NCBI RefSeq assembly: GCF_902506145.1
Contig: NZ_LR733520.1
Coordinates: 2,277,476-2,341,475 of the forward strand
Length of the DNA: 64,000 nucleotides
Direction of reading: 5' to 3'
Source of the DNA: Burkholderia sp. 8Y
Lineage (GTDB): Bacteria; Pseudomonadota; Gammaproteobacteria; Burkholderiales; Burkholderiaceae
The notes below the pieces were generated by a model. The model did no database searches and was not told the origin of the DNA. It saw only the letters and a list, made by a program, of their open reading frames with translations. This document shows, piece after piece, positions 11,149 through 19,802 of this stretch; the first letter of the stretch is position 1, and each line of letters opens with the position of its first letter. The translations under genes were made by a program, and so were the position numbers.

Positions 11149-12048
11149 TCATGCGCAGACGAGCTTGAGGAACGCGCCGACCTGATGCCCCGACTCCTCG
11201 TACGGCTGCGCGGTGCGCCAGTTCGCGATATCGCCGAAGCGCGCCGCCACGCCTTCCGGCGTCACTTCCGCATCCGGAAGCAGCACGGGCGCGGTTTCGA
11301 CGACCGTCGCCGCAGCGAATGCGCCGCCGCCCGCCGCGATGATCGTCTTCGAAGGCGCATCTTCGCTCGCCAGGAACAGCACGGCAGGCGTCACACGCTC
11401 CGGCTGAATGCGCGCGAGCATGGCTTCGGGCAGAATGTCTTCGGTCATGCGCGTCGCGGCCACCGGCGCAATGGTGTTGACCTTGATGTTGTTCTTCTTG
11501 CCTTCGGTGGTCAGCGCGTTCATCAGGCCGATCACGCCCATCTTCGCCGCGCCGTAGTTGGCCTGGCCGAAGTTGCCGTACATGCCCGACGACGACGTCG
11601 TCATCACGATGCGGCCGTAGCCCTGCTCGCGCATGATGTCCCACACCGCCTTCGAGCAGTTGATCGAGCCCATCAGGTGAACGTCGAGCACGGCCTTGAC
11701 ATCGGCCATCTCGAGCTTCGAGAAGCTCTTGTCGCGCAGAATGCCCGCGTTGTTCACGAGAATGTCCACGCGACCGAATTCGGCGACGGCGCACTTCACC
11801 ATGTCCTGCACCTGCGCGAAGTCCGCGACGTTCGCGCCGTGGGCGATCGCCGTGCCGCCCGCCTTGCGGATTTCATCGACGACGGCGAGCGCGGCGTCCG
11901 ACGAGCCGCCGCTGCCGTCGCGCGCGCCGCCGAAATCATTGACCACGACCTTCGCGCCGCGCTCGGCGAATGCCAGCGCGTGCGCGCGTCCCAGGCCCGC
12001 GCCCGCGCCGGTGACGATCGCGACTTTGCCATCGAAACGAATACTCAT
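11149..12048 (-). CDS. SDR dehydrogenase, HSD17B4/MFE-2-like (3-hydroxyacyl-CoA dehydrogenase)
   Basis: NAD-binding short-chain dehydrogenase of 299 residues. It starts [20 protein letters not shown] and has NDFGGARDGSGGSSDAA, LVNNAGILRDKSF and the catalytic YGAAKMG, a combination typical of the dehydrogenase domain of peroxisomal multifunctional enzyme type 2 (HSD17B4), including the C-terminal tail beyond about residue 245. MFE-2 oxidises (3R)-hydroxyacyl-CoAs from branched and sterol-derived chains. The MaoC-like hydratase, the other MFE-2 activity, is encoded just upstream in the same operon, so the pair likely acts as a split MFE-2. Confidence 0.88.
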   Translation of the reverse strand: MSIRFDGKVAIVTGAGAGLGRAHALAFAERGAKVVVNDFGGARDGSGGSSDAALAVVDEIRKAGGTAIAHGANVADFAQVQDMVKCAVAEFGRVDILVNNAGILRDKSFSKLEMADVKAVLDVHLMGSINCSKAVWDIMREQGYGRIVMTTSSSGMYGNFGQANYGAAKMGVIGLMNALTTEGKKNNIKVNTIAPVAATRMTEDILPEAMLARIQPERVTPAVLFLASEDAPSKTIIAAGGGAFAAATVVETAPVLLPDAEVTPEGVAARFGDIANWRTAQPYEESGHQVGAFLKLVCA

Positions 12049-12084
12049 GCTTGATGCTCCATTCCAGTTGTCGAGAAGTGAGGT

Positions 12085-12540
12085 TCAGGGAAACAGACGC
12101 ATGATCGATTCAGCGACGCACGCGGGTTTGTCCGAGCCTTCGCATTCAACGGTCATTTCCACTTTGACTTGCGCGCCGCCGTGCCCGATCGCATCCCACG
12201 CGAGCAGCCGGAAGTGCCCACGTACTCGCGCGCCCACTTTGACCGGCGCGACGAAGCGCACCTTGTCCAGACCATAGTTGAGGCCGCTTTTCGTTTCCTT
12301 GACCTCGAACGCGGTGGCGAGAAATGCCGGCAGCAGGCTTAACGTGAGAAAGCCGTGCGCGATGGTGGCGCCGAACGGCCCGCTCTTCGCGCGCTCGACA
12401 TCGACGTGAATCCATTGGTGATCGCCCGTTGCGTCCGCGAACAGATTGACGCGCGCCTGGTCGATGGCGAGCCACTCGCTCGTGCCGATGGATTCGCCCA
12501 CGAGCGGCTGCAAGTCCGCGATCTTGTCGAAGCTCTTCAT
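12085..12540 (-). CDS. MaoC-like (R)-specific enoyl-CoA hydratase
   Basis: Hot-dog-fold hydratase of 151 residues adding water to trans-2-enoyl-CoA to give (3R)-hydroxyacyl-CoA. The hydratase-2 motif is clear: FADATGDHQWIHVDVERA, with Asp40 and His45 matching the catalytic Asp/His of PhaJ-type enzymes, followed by TIAHGFLTLSLL. The start MKSFDKIADLQPLVGES at 12540 is preferred over an upstream ATG with a nonconserved tail, because it overlaps the preceding dehydrogenase stop (ATGA). Its product is the substrate for the SDR encoded next. Confidence 0.9.
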   Translation of the reverse strand: MKSFDKIADLQPLVGESIGTSEWLAIDQARVNLFADATGDHQWIHVDVERAKSGPFGATIAHGFLTLSLLPAFLATAFEVKETKSGLNYGLDKVRFVAPVKVGARVRGHFRLLAWDAIGHGGAQVKVEMTVECEGSDKPACVAESIMRLFP

Positions 12541-13691
12541 GCCTGTATGTCCCCTTGAAGCAAGGCGTGTTGCAATTGCGCGGCGCAAGCCGCTTCGTGA
12601 CGGTCGCTGCTGCCGAACAGCACGTCCGCGACGACCGCGCGCTTGTAGTAATGGCCGACCGCATACTCCTCGGTCATGCCGATGCCTCCGTGAAGCTGAA
12701 TCGCCTGCGCGCAGACGAACTTCGCGGCGCGGCCAATCAGCGCCTTTGCTTGCGACACCGTGCGCTGGCGCGCGGCGGCGTCATCGTCGTGCAGGAGAGA
12801 TCCGAGCAGCGCGAACAGCATCGAACGCGCGATTTCCAGTTCCGCCGCCATGTCCGCCATGCGATGCTGCAACGCCTGGAAGCTGCCGATCGGCACGCCG
12901 AACTGCTTGCGCATCTTGAGGTAATCGGCTGCCATTTCGATGGCCTTTTCGATCGCGCCGATCAGTTCCGCGCACAGCGCCGCCGTGCCGTGCGCGAGCC
13001 CGTGTTGCAGCGCCGCGAGTCCGCTTCCCGGTGCGCCCAGCACGGCGTCCTCGCGCACGGTTACGTCTTCGAGGGCGATCTCGGCCGCCCCGGTTCCGTC
13101 GTGCAGGCGCAGCGGCCGGCATATCACGCCGGGCCGCGACGCCGCGACGAGAAAGAGCGTCAGCGGGCCGCTGTCATCCATCACGGCCGAAACGATGTAC
13201 GCGTTCGCGCCCGGCGCCCCCAGGACCAGCGTTTTCGTGCCGCGCAGCGAGTAACCGTCCGCGGTGCGGGTGGCTCGCGTTCGCACCGGCTCCGAAAAGC
13301 CGCGCGATGGCGCTTCGCTGTACGCGAGCGCGAGCCGCAGTGAACCATCGGCGAGTTGCGGCACGATGTGATCGAGCTGCGAAGGCGCGGCGGCAGCCAC
13401 GAGCGTTTGCGCAGCCAGCACGGCGCAGCCGAGATACGGCTCGACGACCAGCGCGCGGCCGAGCTCCTGCGCGATCAGCGCGGTATCTATCACCGAGCCG
13501 CCTAGCCCGCCGTACGCTTCGGGCAGCGCGGCGGCAAGCCAGCCGTTGTCCGCGAACGCCTGCCAGTGCCTGGGTTCGCTGGCGCCGCTCTTGATTAGCG
13601 CGGCGCGCGCCTCGAACCCGCATTCCTTCTCTGCGAAGCGGCGCACGCTGTCCTGCAGCAGTTGCTGCTCGGAATCCAGTTTGAAATTCAT
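12537..13691 (-). CDS. acyl-CoA dehydrogenase, small (beta-like) subunit of a heteromeric pair
   Basis: 384 residues, MNFKLDSEQQLLQDSVRRFA, with ACAD N-terminal and C-terminal domains (GGIGMTEEYAVGHYYKRAV). The mid-domain lacks the usual SEPxxGSD signature (it has YSEAPSRGFSEPV), and at the usual catalytic Glu position the sequence is FGSSDRHEAA. This matches the small subunit of pimeloyl-CoA dehydrogenase (PimD) and of actinobacterial alpha2beta2 steroid ACADs. The larger partner gene is immediately upstream (15 bp gap), so a heterotetramer is likely. Substrate is unknown. Confidence 0.85.
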   Translation of the reverse strand: MNFKLDSEQQLLQDSVRRFAEKECGFEARAALIKSGASEPRHWQAFADNGWLAAALPEAYGGLGGSVIDTALIAQELGRALVVEPYLGCAVLAAQTLVAAAAPSQLDHIVPQLADGSLRLALAYSEAPSRGFSEPVRTRATRTADGYSLRGTKTLVLGAPGANAYIVSAVMDDSGPLTLFLVAASRPGVICRPLRLHDGTGAAEIALEDVTVREDAVLGAPGSGLAALQHGLAHGTAALCAELIGAIEKAIEMAADYLKMRKQFGVPIGSFQALQHRMADMAAELEIARSMLFALLGSLLHDDDAAARQRTVSQAKALIGRAAKFVCAQAIQLHGGIGMTEEYAVGHYYKRAVVADVLFGSSDRHEAACAAQLQHALLQGDIQA

Positions 13692-13706
13692 GTTCGGTCG
13701 GCCCCG

Positions 13707-14906
13707 TCAGAGTTGGAACAGCATTTTCGCGATGATGCCGCGCTGCACTTCGCTCGTTCCGCCATAGATGGTGGATGCGCGCCTGAAGAACATTTCGTTC
13801 GCCTTGCCGCGCCCGGCCTGCTGATGCGGCAGCGGTTCGCCCGCCGCCGCGTCGTGAGGCTCGGGATACGCCACCGCGCCGTAATCGCCGAGCGCCTCGA
13901 CGATGAACTCCGACAGGCGTTGCTGCAACTCCGTCCCGCGCACCTTGAGCATGGAACCCATCGCGTGCGCGGCGGGACTGTGGTCCTCTTCCATCGCGGC
14001 CACGCGCTTGACCATCGTCGCGATGGCGTTCACTTCGGCCTCGAAGCGCGCGAGCTTCTGCGCGAACTCCGGCTGTTCGATCAACCGTCCGCCGCCCGAA
14101 CATTCGCTCATCGCAAGGGACCGAATTTGCGAGAGAAAGCGCCGGAGTATCGGCAGATCCGCCGCTGTCGCGTGCTCGTTGTTGAGCAGGAACTTGGTGA
14201 TCTTCCAGCCCTCGCCCTCTTCGCCCACGCGGTTCGCGACCGGCACGCGCACGTTGTCGAAGAACGTTTCGTTGAGGTGATGGCAGTCGTCGATGCTGCG
14301 GATCGGGCGCACGGTGATGCCCGGCGTCGCCATATCGACGAGCAAGAAACTGATGCCCGCCTGCTTCTTCGCGTCGGCGTTCGTCCGCACGAGCAGAAAG
14401 ATCCAGTCGGATTCGTGCGCGTAGCTCGTCCAGATCTTCTGGCCGTTGACGATGTAGTGATCGCCGTCGCGTTCGGCGCGCGTCGAGAGCGACGCGAGGT
14501 CGGAGCCCGAGCCCGGCTCCGAGAAGCCCTGGCACCACAGGCGTTCGCCGCTCAAGATGAGCGGACGATGCTCGGCCTTCTGCTCAGGCGACCCGAATTC
14601 GTTCAGCACAGGGCCGAAGAGCTTGTGCGCGAAGCCGTCCTGCGTCGGGGCGCCCGCCGCGACGCATTCCTCGTCGAACACGAGCCGTTGCATCACGGAC
14701 CAGCCGGTGCCGTCATGCTGCTTCGCCCAGTACGGCGCGCCCCAGCCGCGTTCGTTCAGAATGCGCTGCCAGCGCACGAGATCGGCGCGCACGGAACGCA
14801 CGCTGCCGACCGGCTTGCCCGCGAGATCGGCCGGCAGACTTTCGCGCAGAAAAGAGCGGACCTCCTTGCGGAATGCATCGAGGCCCGGATCAGGTTGGAA
14901 ATCCAT
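13707..14906 (-). CDS. acyl-CoA dehydrogenase, large (alpha-like) subunit of a heteromeric pair
   Basis: 399 residues, MDFQPDPGLDAFRKEVRSFL, with WCQGFSEPGSGSDLASLSTR (FAD and substrate binding) and HYIVNGQKIWTSYAHESDW. The C-terminal motif is TIYGGTSEVQRGIIAK, in which Gly replaces the canonical catalytic Glu of IYEGT. The DDCHHLNETFFDNVRVP stretch and overall pattern match PimC-type large subunits and mycobacterial cholesterol side-chain ACADs such as FadE28. It is followed by the small-subunit gene. The pair likely dehydrogenates a bulky or dicarboxylic acyl-CoA. Confidence 0.87.
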   Translation of the reverse strand: MDFQPDPGLDAFRKEVRSFLRESLPADLAGKPVGSVRSVRADLVRWQRILNERGWGAPYWAKQHDGTGWSVMQRLVFDEECVAAGAPTQDGFAHKLFGPVLNEFGSPEQKAEHRPLILSGERLWCQGFSEPGSGSDLASLSTRAERDGDHYIVNGQKIWTSYAHESDWIFLLVRTNADAKKQAGISFLLVDMATPGITVRPIRSIDDCHHLNETFFDNVRVPVANRVGEEGEGWKITKFLLNNEHATAADLPILRRFLSQIRSLAMSECSGGGRLIEQPEFAQKLARFEAEVNAIATMVKRVAAMEEDHSPAAHAMGSMLKVRGTELQQRLSEFIVEALGDYGAVAYPEPHDAAAGEPLPHQQAGRGKANEMFFRRASTIYGGTSEVQRGIIAKMLFQL

Positions 14907-14918
14907 CGAACGCTCCGC

Positions 14919-16100
14919 TTAGTTGCGATACATCGTGACGACGCACGCGCCGCCGATTCCGACGTTGTGTTGCAGCGCGACGCGCGCGTTCTCCACCTGC
15001 CGGGCGCCCGCCGTGCCGCGCAACTGCTGAACCAGCTCGGTGCATTGCGCGAGGCCCGTCGCGCCCAGCGGATGCCCTTTCGACAGCAGGCCGCCCGACG
15101 GATTCACCACATGCCGGCCGCCATACGTGTTGTCGCCGTCATCGATGAACTTTGCCGCGCCGCCTTCCGGGCACAGTCCGAGCGCCTCGTAGGTGATGAG
15201 TTCGTTGTGCGCGAAGCAGTCGTGCAGCTCGATCACCTGCACGTCCTTCGGACCGATGCCCGATGCTTCGTACACCTGATTCGCCGCTTCCTGACTCATG
15301 CCGTAGCCCGCGACATAGCGCAGATCATCGCCCGTGAGCGATTCCGTGCGATCCGTCGTCAGCGCCTGCGCGGCGATCCACACGCGCGTGTCTAGCCCGT
15401 GACGCCGGGCGTAGTCCTCGCTGCACAGCACGGCCGCCGCCGCGCCGCAGGTCGGCGGACACGCCATCAGACGCGTCATCACGCCGGGCCACATCACCTG
15501 ATCGGCCAGCACGTCTTCGGCAGTCACGACCTTGCGGAACACCGCGAGCGGGTTGTTCGCCGCGTGACGGCTCGCCTTCGCGCGAATCTTAGCGAACGAT
15601 GCGAGCGGCGTATCGAAACGCTTCATGTGCTCCATGCCCGCGCCGCCGAAAATGCGCAGCGCCGGCGGAATGTCCTGCGGCACGCCGAGCCGCTCGCACT
15701 GCGCGAGAAATAACTCCGAGGGCAGCGGCCGGTCGTTGAAGTAGCTGCCGAGCGCGCCGGGATTCATCTGCTCGAATCCGAGCACCAGCGCCACATCGAT
15801 GGCGCCCGCTTCGATCGCCTGACGCGCGAGGAACAGGCCCGTCGAGCCGGTCGAGCAGTTGTTGTTCACGTTGAAGATCGGCAGGCCCGTCATGCCGACG
15901 TGATAGAGCGCGCGCTGGCCCGCGGTCGAATCGCCATAGACGAAGCATGCGTAGGCCTGCTGGACGGACTCGTACGGCACGCGTGCGTCCGCGAGCGCCG
16001 CGCGCGCGGCCTCCGCGCCCATCAGATCGTACGTTTCGCTCGTACCCGGCTTCTTGAACGGCACCATGCCGACGCCCGCCACCACTACTTTGCGCGTCAT
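14919..16100 (-). CDS. SCP-x-type thiolase / acetyl-CoA acetyltransferase
   Basis: 393 residues, starting MTRKVVVAGVGMVPFKKPGT, with the acylation Cys82 in NNNCSTGSTGLFLA and the GLLSKGHPLGATGLAQ His motif. The sequence belongs to the sterol-carrier-protein-x thiolase group, which cleaves branched or sterol-derived 3-ketoacyl-CoAs (or performs retro-aldol chemistry with a DUF35 partner). No DUF35 gene is adjacent. ATG at 16100 has a strong AAGGAG site; the upstream reading lacks similarity. First gene of a five-gene leftward operon with two ACAD subunits, MaoC and SDR. Confidence 0.88.
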   Translation of the reverse strand: MTRKVVVAGVGMVPFKKPGTSETYDLMGAEAARAALADARVPYESVQQAYACFVYGDSTAGQRALYHVGMTGLPIFNVNNNCSTGSTGLFLARQAIEAGAIDVALVLGFEQMNPGALGSYFNDRPLPSELFLAQCERLGVPQDIPPALRIFGGAGMEHMKRFDTPLASFAKIRAKASRHAANNPLAVFRKVVTAEDVLADQVMWPGVMTRLMACPPTCGAAAAVLCSEDYARRHGLDTRVWIAAQALTTDRTESLTGDDLRYVAGYGMSQEAANQVYEASGIGPKDVQVIELHDCFAHNELITYEALGLCPEGGAAKFIDDGDNTYGGRHVVNPSGGLLSKGHPLGATGLAQCTELVQQLRGTAGARQVENARVALQHNVGIGGACVVTMYRN

Positions 16101-16184
16101 ATGTTCTCCTTGGATTTTTCGTCGTCTCGCGGTTCGACAGAACCGGCACCGGATCATCATAGGCAGCGGGCCGCCCGCGCTACA

Positions 16185-16202
16185 CCCCTCGTTTCAAGGG
16201 GG
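16185..16202. repeat. intergenic CCCCT-CGTT-AGGGG hairpin, copy 3
   Basis: Stem CCCCT (16185-16189) and AGGGG (16197-16201) with loop CGTTTCA, 85 bp upstream of the SCP-x thiolase operon start. On the coding (minus) strand it reads CCCTTGAAACGAGGGGTG, nearly the same as the copy upstream of the crotonase operon. Confidence 0.5.
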
Positions 16203-16231
16203 CGCGCGTTGCAGTCCCGCGCGGCACCCTG

Positions 16232-17305
16232 TCAGGCGCGCATGCGGTACCAGAGTACGCCGTCGTCGTCCGCGTGCGAAGTCGACTCGCCGCTGGCGAG
16301 CAGATAGTTGAGATACGCCAGCGCCTCGCCCGTGGCAAGCGTATACCGGCTGAAGCGTTCTTCCTGCACCGCGCCGGCGAAGAGGGTGCCGAAGACGTCC
16401 ACCGCGCGCCGAGGTTCCCAAAGGCGGTCACGCAGCCTGCCGAGCCCGCGCCGCACGCCGGCATCCAGCCGTTCTATGCGCTCGTGCAGTCCGTGAAACG
16501 GCTCATTGTGCGACGGCAGCACGAGCGCATCGACCGGAAGCGCGCGTGCGAAGCGCGTCAGCGAGGCGAGCCATTCGCCGAGCGGATTGGCGTCCGGTTC
16601 CACCGGATGCACCGACACGTTCGACGAAATGCGCGGCAAGACGTGATCGCCCGAAATCAGCACGTTCAATTCCGGGCAGTAGAGGCAGGCGTGCTCCGGC
16701 GAGTGCCCGAGCCCGACCTTCACGCGCCAGCGCCGCTTGCCGATCTCGATCGTCTGTCCGTCTTCGATCCGCCGAAAGCAGTCAGCCAACGGAAACACCA
16801 TGCCCGCCGCGACGCCGTAGCGCGAGCGGTACTTGTCGAGCATTTCGTGGCGCCATCCGGCGCGGCGATAGAAGTGGACGGCGTCTTCCGGTGCGTCGCG
16901 GCCCTGCTCGGCGACGAACGCGCGGCACGTCAGATACTCGGCCCGCGTCATCCATACCTCGCAGTCGAAGCGCCGGGCCAGCCAGCCCGCCATACCCGCG
17001 TGGTCGGCGTGATGGTGCGTGGCGAAAACGCGCGTGATGCGGCGCGAGCCGAGTGGACCGGCGAGCAACGCCTCCCAACGCGAAGGCGCATCGGGCATGA
17101 AGAGGCCGGTGTCGACAATCGCCCAGCCGTCGCCGTCTTCGAGCGCCCAGACGTTCACATGGTCGAGCGACGCCGGCAACGGCAGGCGCATCCACAGGAC
17201 GCCGGGCGCGACTTCGATTGCGTCGCCGTGAAAGGGAACGGCATCGAACGGGTAATGCAGTCCACCGCTCAACGCCGGGCGGACGGTCGATTCGTCGCTG
17301 TTCAC
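16232..17305 (-). CDS. metallo-beta-lactamase-fold hydrolase
   Basis: 357 residues with the Zn-binding THHHADHAG motif near residue 95, GLGHSPEHACLY and GDHVLPRIS giving the remaining metal ligands, and a C-terminal helical domain (ERLDAGVRRGLGRLRDRLWE) like that of LACTB2/CoA-hydrolase-like MBL proteins. A thioesterase or lactone hydrolase role is plausible given the setting, but is not shown. GTG at 17305 (VNSDESTVRPALSGG) is chosen because a GGAGA sits 8 bases upstream; the longer frame runs into the preceding ACAD gene. It is the last gene of the crotonase-thiolase-ACAD operon. Confidence 0.8.
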   Translation of the reverse strand: MNSDESTVRPALSGGLHYPFDAVPFHGDAIEVAPGVLWMRLPLPASLDHVNVWALEDGDGWAIVDTGLFMPDAPSRWEALLAGPLGSRRITRVFATHHHADHAGMAGWLARRFDCEVWMTRAEYLTCRAFVAEQGRDAPEDAVHFYRRAGWRHEMLDKYRSRYGVAAGMVFPLADCFRRIEDGQTIEIGKRRWRVKVGLGHSPEHACLYCPELNVLISGDHVLPRISSNVSVHPVEPDANPLGEWLASLTRFARALPVDALVLPSHNEPFHGLHERIERLDAGVRRGLGRLRDRLWEPRRAVDVFGTLFAGAVQEERFSRYTLATGEALAYLNYLLASGESTSHADDDGVLWYRMRA

Positions 17306-17367
17306 GCGAGTCTCCGATGATCGGCGGTCTCGGATCGGACCGCTCGCTTCGCACGATAGGCGGCGCG

Positions 17368-18510
17368 TCAGGTGAACGCGGCAACGCCCGTGAGCGCGCG
17401 CGAGATGACGAGTTGCTGAATTTCCGTGGTGCCGTCGGGAATCGGGATGATGATCGCTTCGCGCAGGAGACGCTCGACGTTGAACTCCTTCGTGATGCCG
17501 TTGCCGCCATGAAGCTGCACGGCGTCGCGACACACGCGGACCGCCGACTCGGTGGCGAACGCCTTCGCCATCGACGCCTGCATGTCGCAGCGCACGCCCG
17601 CGTCAATCAGGCCGAACACGCGCTGGCACATGAGGCGCGATGCATCGACGAGAATCGCCATGTTCGCGATCTTCGCCGCGATCAGCTGATGCGAAGCGAG
17701 CACCTTGCCGAACTGCTTGCGCTCCTTCGCATACGCGATGGACTCTTCCAGCGACGCGCGCATGATGCCGACCGACAGTGTGCCGACATGCGCCCGCGCC
17801 GTTTCGAACACCTTCATGGTATTGCGCAGCCCGTGGCCTTCCTCGCCGATCAGGTTCGTGGCCGGCACGCGCGCATCGGTGATGAAGATCTGCGCGGTGG
17901 ACTGCGAGCTCAACGCCATTTTCTCGATATTGCGCGATTCATAGCCGTGTTCCGCGCGGTCGATCAGGATGTGCGAGAGTCCCGTCTCCGTGCGGACCGT
18001 GCAGATGAGCACGTCAGAATAGACGCCGTTGGTGATCCACGTCTTCTCGCCATTGACGATGTAGTGGTCGCCGTCGCGCACCGCGCGCGTCTTGATTTCC
18101 GCGACATTCGAGCCGACGTCCGGCTCGCTGATGCCGATGGAGCCGAAAATCTTGCCCGCCAGCACGCCGGGCATGTAGCGGTCGCGCACTTCGGGGCGCG
18201 CGTTGAGCAGCATCGAGGCGAGCCCCATGTTGAGCATGACCGCGAGCGCCACATCGCACGAGCACGCCACGAGTTCTTCGAACAGCATGCCTTGCATGGT
18301 CATCGACCAGCCCATGCCGCCGTGTTCCGCCGGAACCGTGCAGCCCGGCAGGCCGAATTCGGCGATGCGCTGCGTCAGCTCGCGCATCTTCTCCTTCGGA
18401 ATGAAGCGGTCGCGGTACTCGCGCGCGACGGGTTTGACTTCGGTTTGCAGAAACTTGCGGAAGCTCTCGACCGCGAGGTTCTGGTCTTCGGTGGGCAGTT
18501 GATAAGGCAT
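17368..18510 (-). CDS. acyl-CoA dehydrogenase with Asp at the usual catalytic Glu position
   Basis: 380 residues, MPYQLPTEDQNLAVESFRKF. FAD-binding motifs are intact: IGISEPDVGSNVAEIKTRA, YIVNGEKTWITNG and QLHGGNGITKEFNVERLLRE. The C-terminal motif is IPIPDGTTEIQQ, placing Asp where medium-chain enzymes have Glu, so the base may lie elsewhere or the chemistry differ. The gene is 23 bp downstream of the SCP-x thiolase start side and belongs to the crotonase-led operon. Confidence 0.88.
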   Translation of the reverse strand: MPYQLPTEDQNLAVESFRKFLQTEVKPVAREYRDRFIPKEKMRELTQRIAEFGLPGCTVPAEHGGMGWSMTMQGMLFEELVACSCDVALAVMLNMGLASMLLNARPEVRDRYMPGVLAGKIFGSIGISEPDVGSNVAEIKTRAVRDGDHYIVNGEKTWITNGVYSDVLICTVRTETGLSHILIDRAEHGYESRNIEKMALSSQSTAQIFITDARVPATNLIGEEGHGLRNTMKVFETARAHVGTLSVGIMRASLEESIAYAKERKQFGKVLASHQLIAAKIANMAILVDASRLMCQRVFGLIDAGVRCDMQASMAKAFATESAVRVCRDAVQLHGGNGITKEFNVERLLREAIIIPIPDGTTEIQQLVISRALTGVAAFT

Positions 18511-18533
18511 GGTCTATCTCTTGGTTACTGGTT

Positions 18534-19775
18534 TCACGCGCGGCCGAAAATGCCGATGTGGTCGATGCTTTCTTCGACGCCCCACAAGCCGCCGCCGTTG
18601 CCTTGAATCGCGAAGCGCGCGCCTTCCACTTGTCGCGCGCCGCACTCGCCGCGCAACTGTTCGACGAGCTCGAAAATCTGCCCGAGGCCCGTTGCGCCGA
18701 TCGGATGCCCCTTCGATTCCAGCCCCCCCGACGGATTGATCGGCAAGCGCCCGCCGATGCTCGTCTCGCCGCGCTCGGCCATGGCGCCGCTGTCGCCGGA
18801 GCGGCACAGGCCCAGGTTTTCGCACAGCGCGATTTCACCGATGGACGACGCGTCGTGCAGTTCGGCCACGTTGATGTCTTCGGGTCCGATGCCCGCTTCG
18901 TCGTAGGCCAGCTTCGCCGCATGAACGGTGATGTGGTTGGCGAGATCGTCGCCGTCGCGCGGCGAGGCCGAGCGCACCACCGTCGCGAGCACGCGGACCG
19001 CCCGCTTGCGGTCGAAACCGTAGCGTTCCAGCGCCGACTCCGTGCAGAGAATCGCAGCCGCCGCGCCGTCGGAAATCGGCGAGCACATCGGCAAGGTCAG
19101 CGGATACGTGATGGGCGGCGCCGCGAGAATCTCGTCGATGGTCATCGGCTTGCGATACTGCGACCGCGCGTTGTGAACCGAATGGTTGTGGTTCTTCGAA
19201 GACACCGCCGCGAACTGGCGCTGCGTGATGCCCAAGCGCGACATGAGTTGCCGCCCGATGCCCGCGTACACGTCCATGAACACGCTGTACGGCTTGTCCG
19301 ACGTGGTGCCCGGCGGCGGGGAAATGTTCTTGCCGAGATCGACGATCTGCGCCGCGTTGGCTTCGGCGGTCTCGACGTCCCAGGCGGAATCGAACACCGA
19401 GAACATGCGCGCCTTGTCCGACGAGTACATCTTTTCCGCGCCCACGGCGAGCACGACATCGGCCATGCCGGCGCGCAACTGCGTCACCGCGAGGTGAAAC
19501 GCGCTGCTCGCCGACGCGCACGCGCTCTCGACGTTATGAATGGGAATGCCGCCGAAGCCCGCCGGAATCAGCGCGACCTGGCCGCGAATCATGTGCTGGC
19601 CCTGCATGTGGCCCTGCGTCGTGTTGCCGAAGTACGCCGCCTGCACCCACTTGCGGTCGCAGCCGGAATCCTTGAGCGCATCTTCGACGGCCCACGCCGT
19701 CAGTTGCTTGACCGACTTGTCGAGGTGACGGCCGAACGGCGTCATGCCGACACCGACGATATAGACTTTTTCCAT
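18534..19775 (-). CDS. SCP-x-type thiolase family protein
   Basis: 413 residues, starting MEKVYIVGVGMTPFGRHLDK, with acylation Cys86 in NVESACASASSAFHLA and the PSGGLESKGHPIGATGLGQ His motif. The central YSVFMDVYAGIGRQLMSRLG and AELHDASSIGEIAL segments match the SCP-x/nondecarboxylating sterol thiolase group. It cleaves a 3-ketoacyl-CoA in the same operon as a crotonase and an acyl-CoA dehydrogenase. It is the second such thiolase in 5 kb, implying two rounds of cleavage or two substrates. Confidence 0.88.
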   Translation of the reverse strand: MEKVYIVGVGMTPFGRHLDKSVKQLTAWAVEDALKDSGCDRKWVQAAYFGNTTQGHMQGQHMIRGQVALIPAGFGGIPIHNVESACASASSAFHLAVTQLRAGMADVVLAVGAEKMYSSDKARMFSVFDSAWDVETAEANAAQIVDLGKNISPPPGTTSDKPYSVFMDVYAGIGRQLMSRLGITQRQFAAVSSKNHNHSVHNARSQYRKPMTIDEILAAPPITYPLTLPMCSPISDGAAAAILCTESALERYGFDRKRAVRVLATVVRSASPRDGDDLANHITVHAAKLAYDEAGIGPEDINVAELHDASSIGEIALCENLGLCRSGDSGAMAERGETSIGGRLPINPSGGLESKGHPIGATGLGQIFELVEQLRGECGARQVEGARFAIQGNGGGLWGVEESIDHIGIFGRA

Positions 19776-19802
19776 GTGGATACCTTGATGTTCGAGTGAG
19801 TG

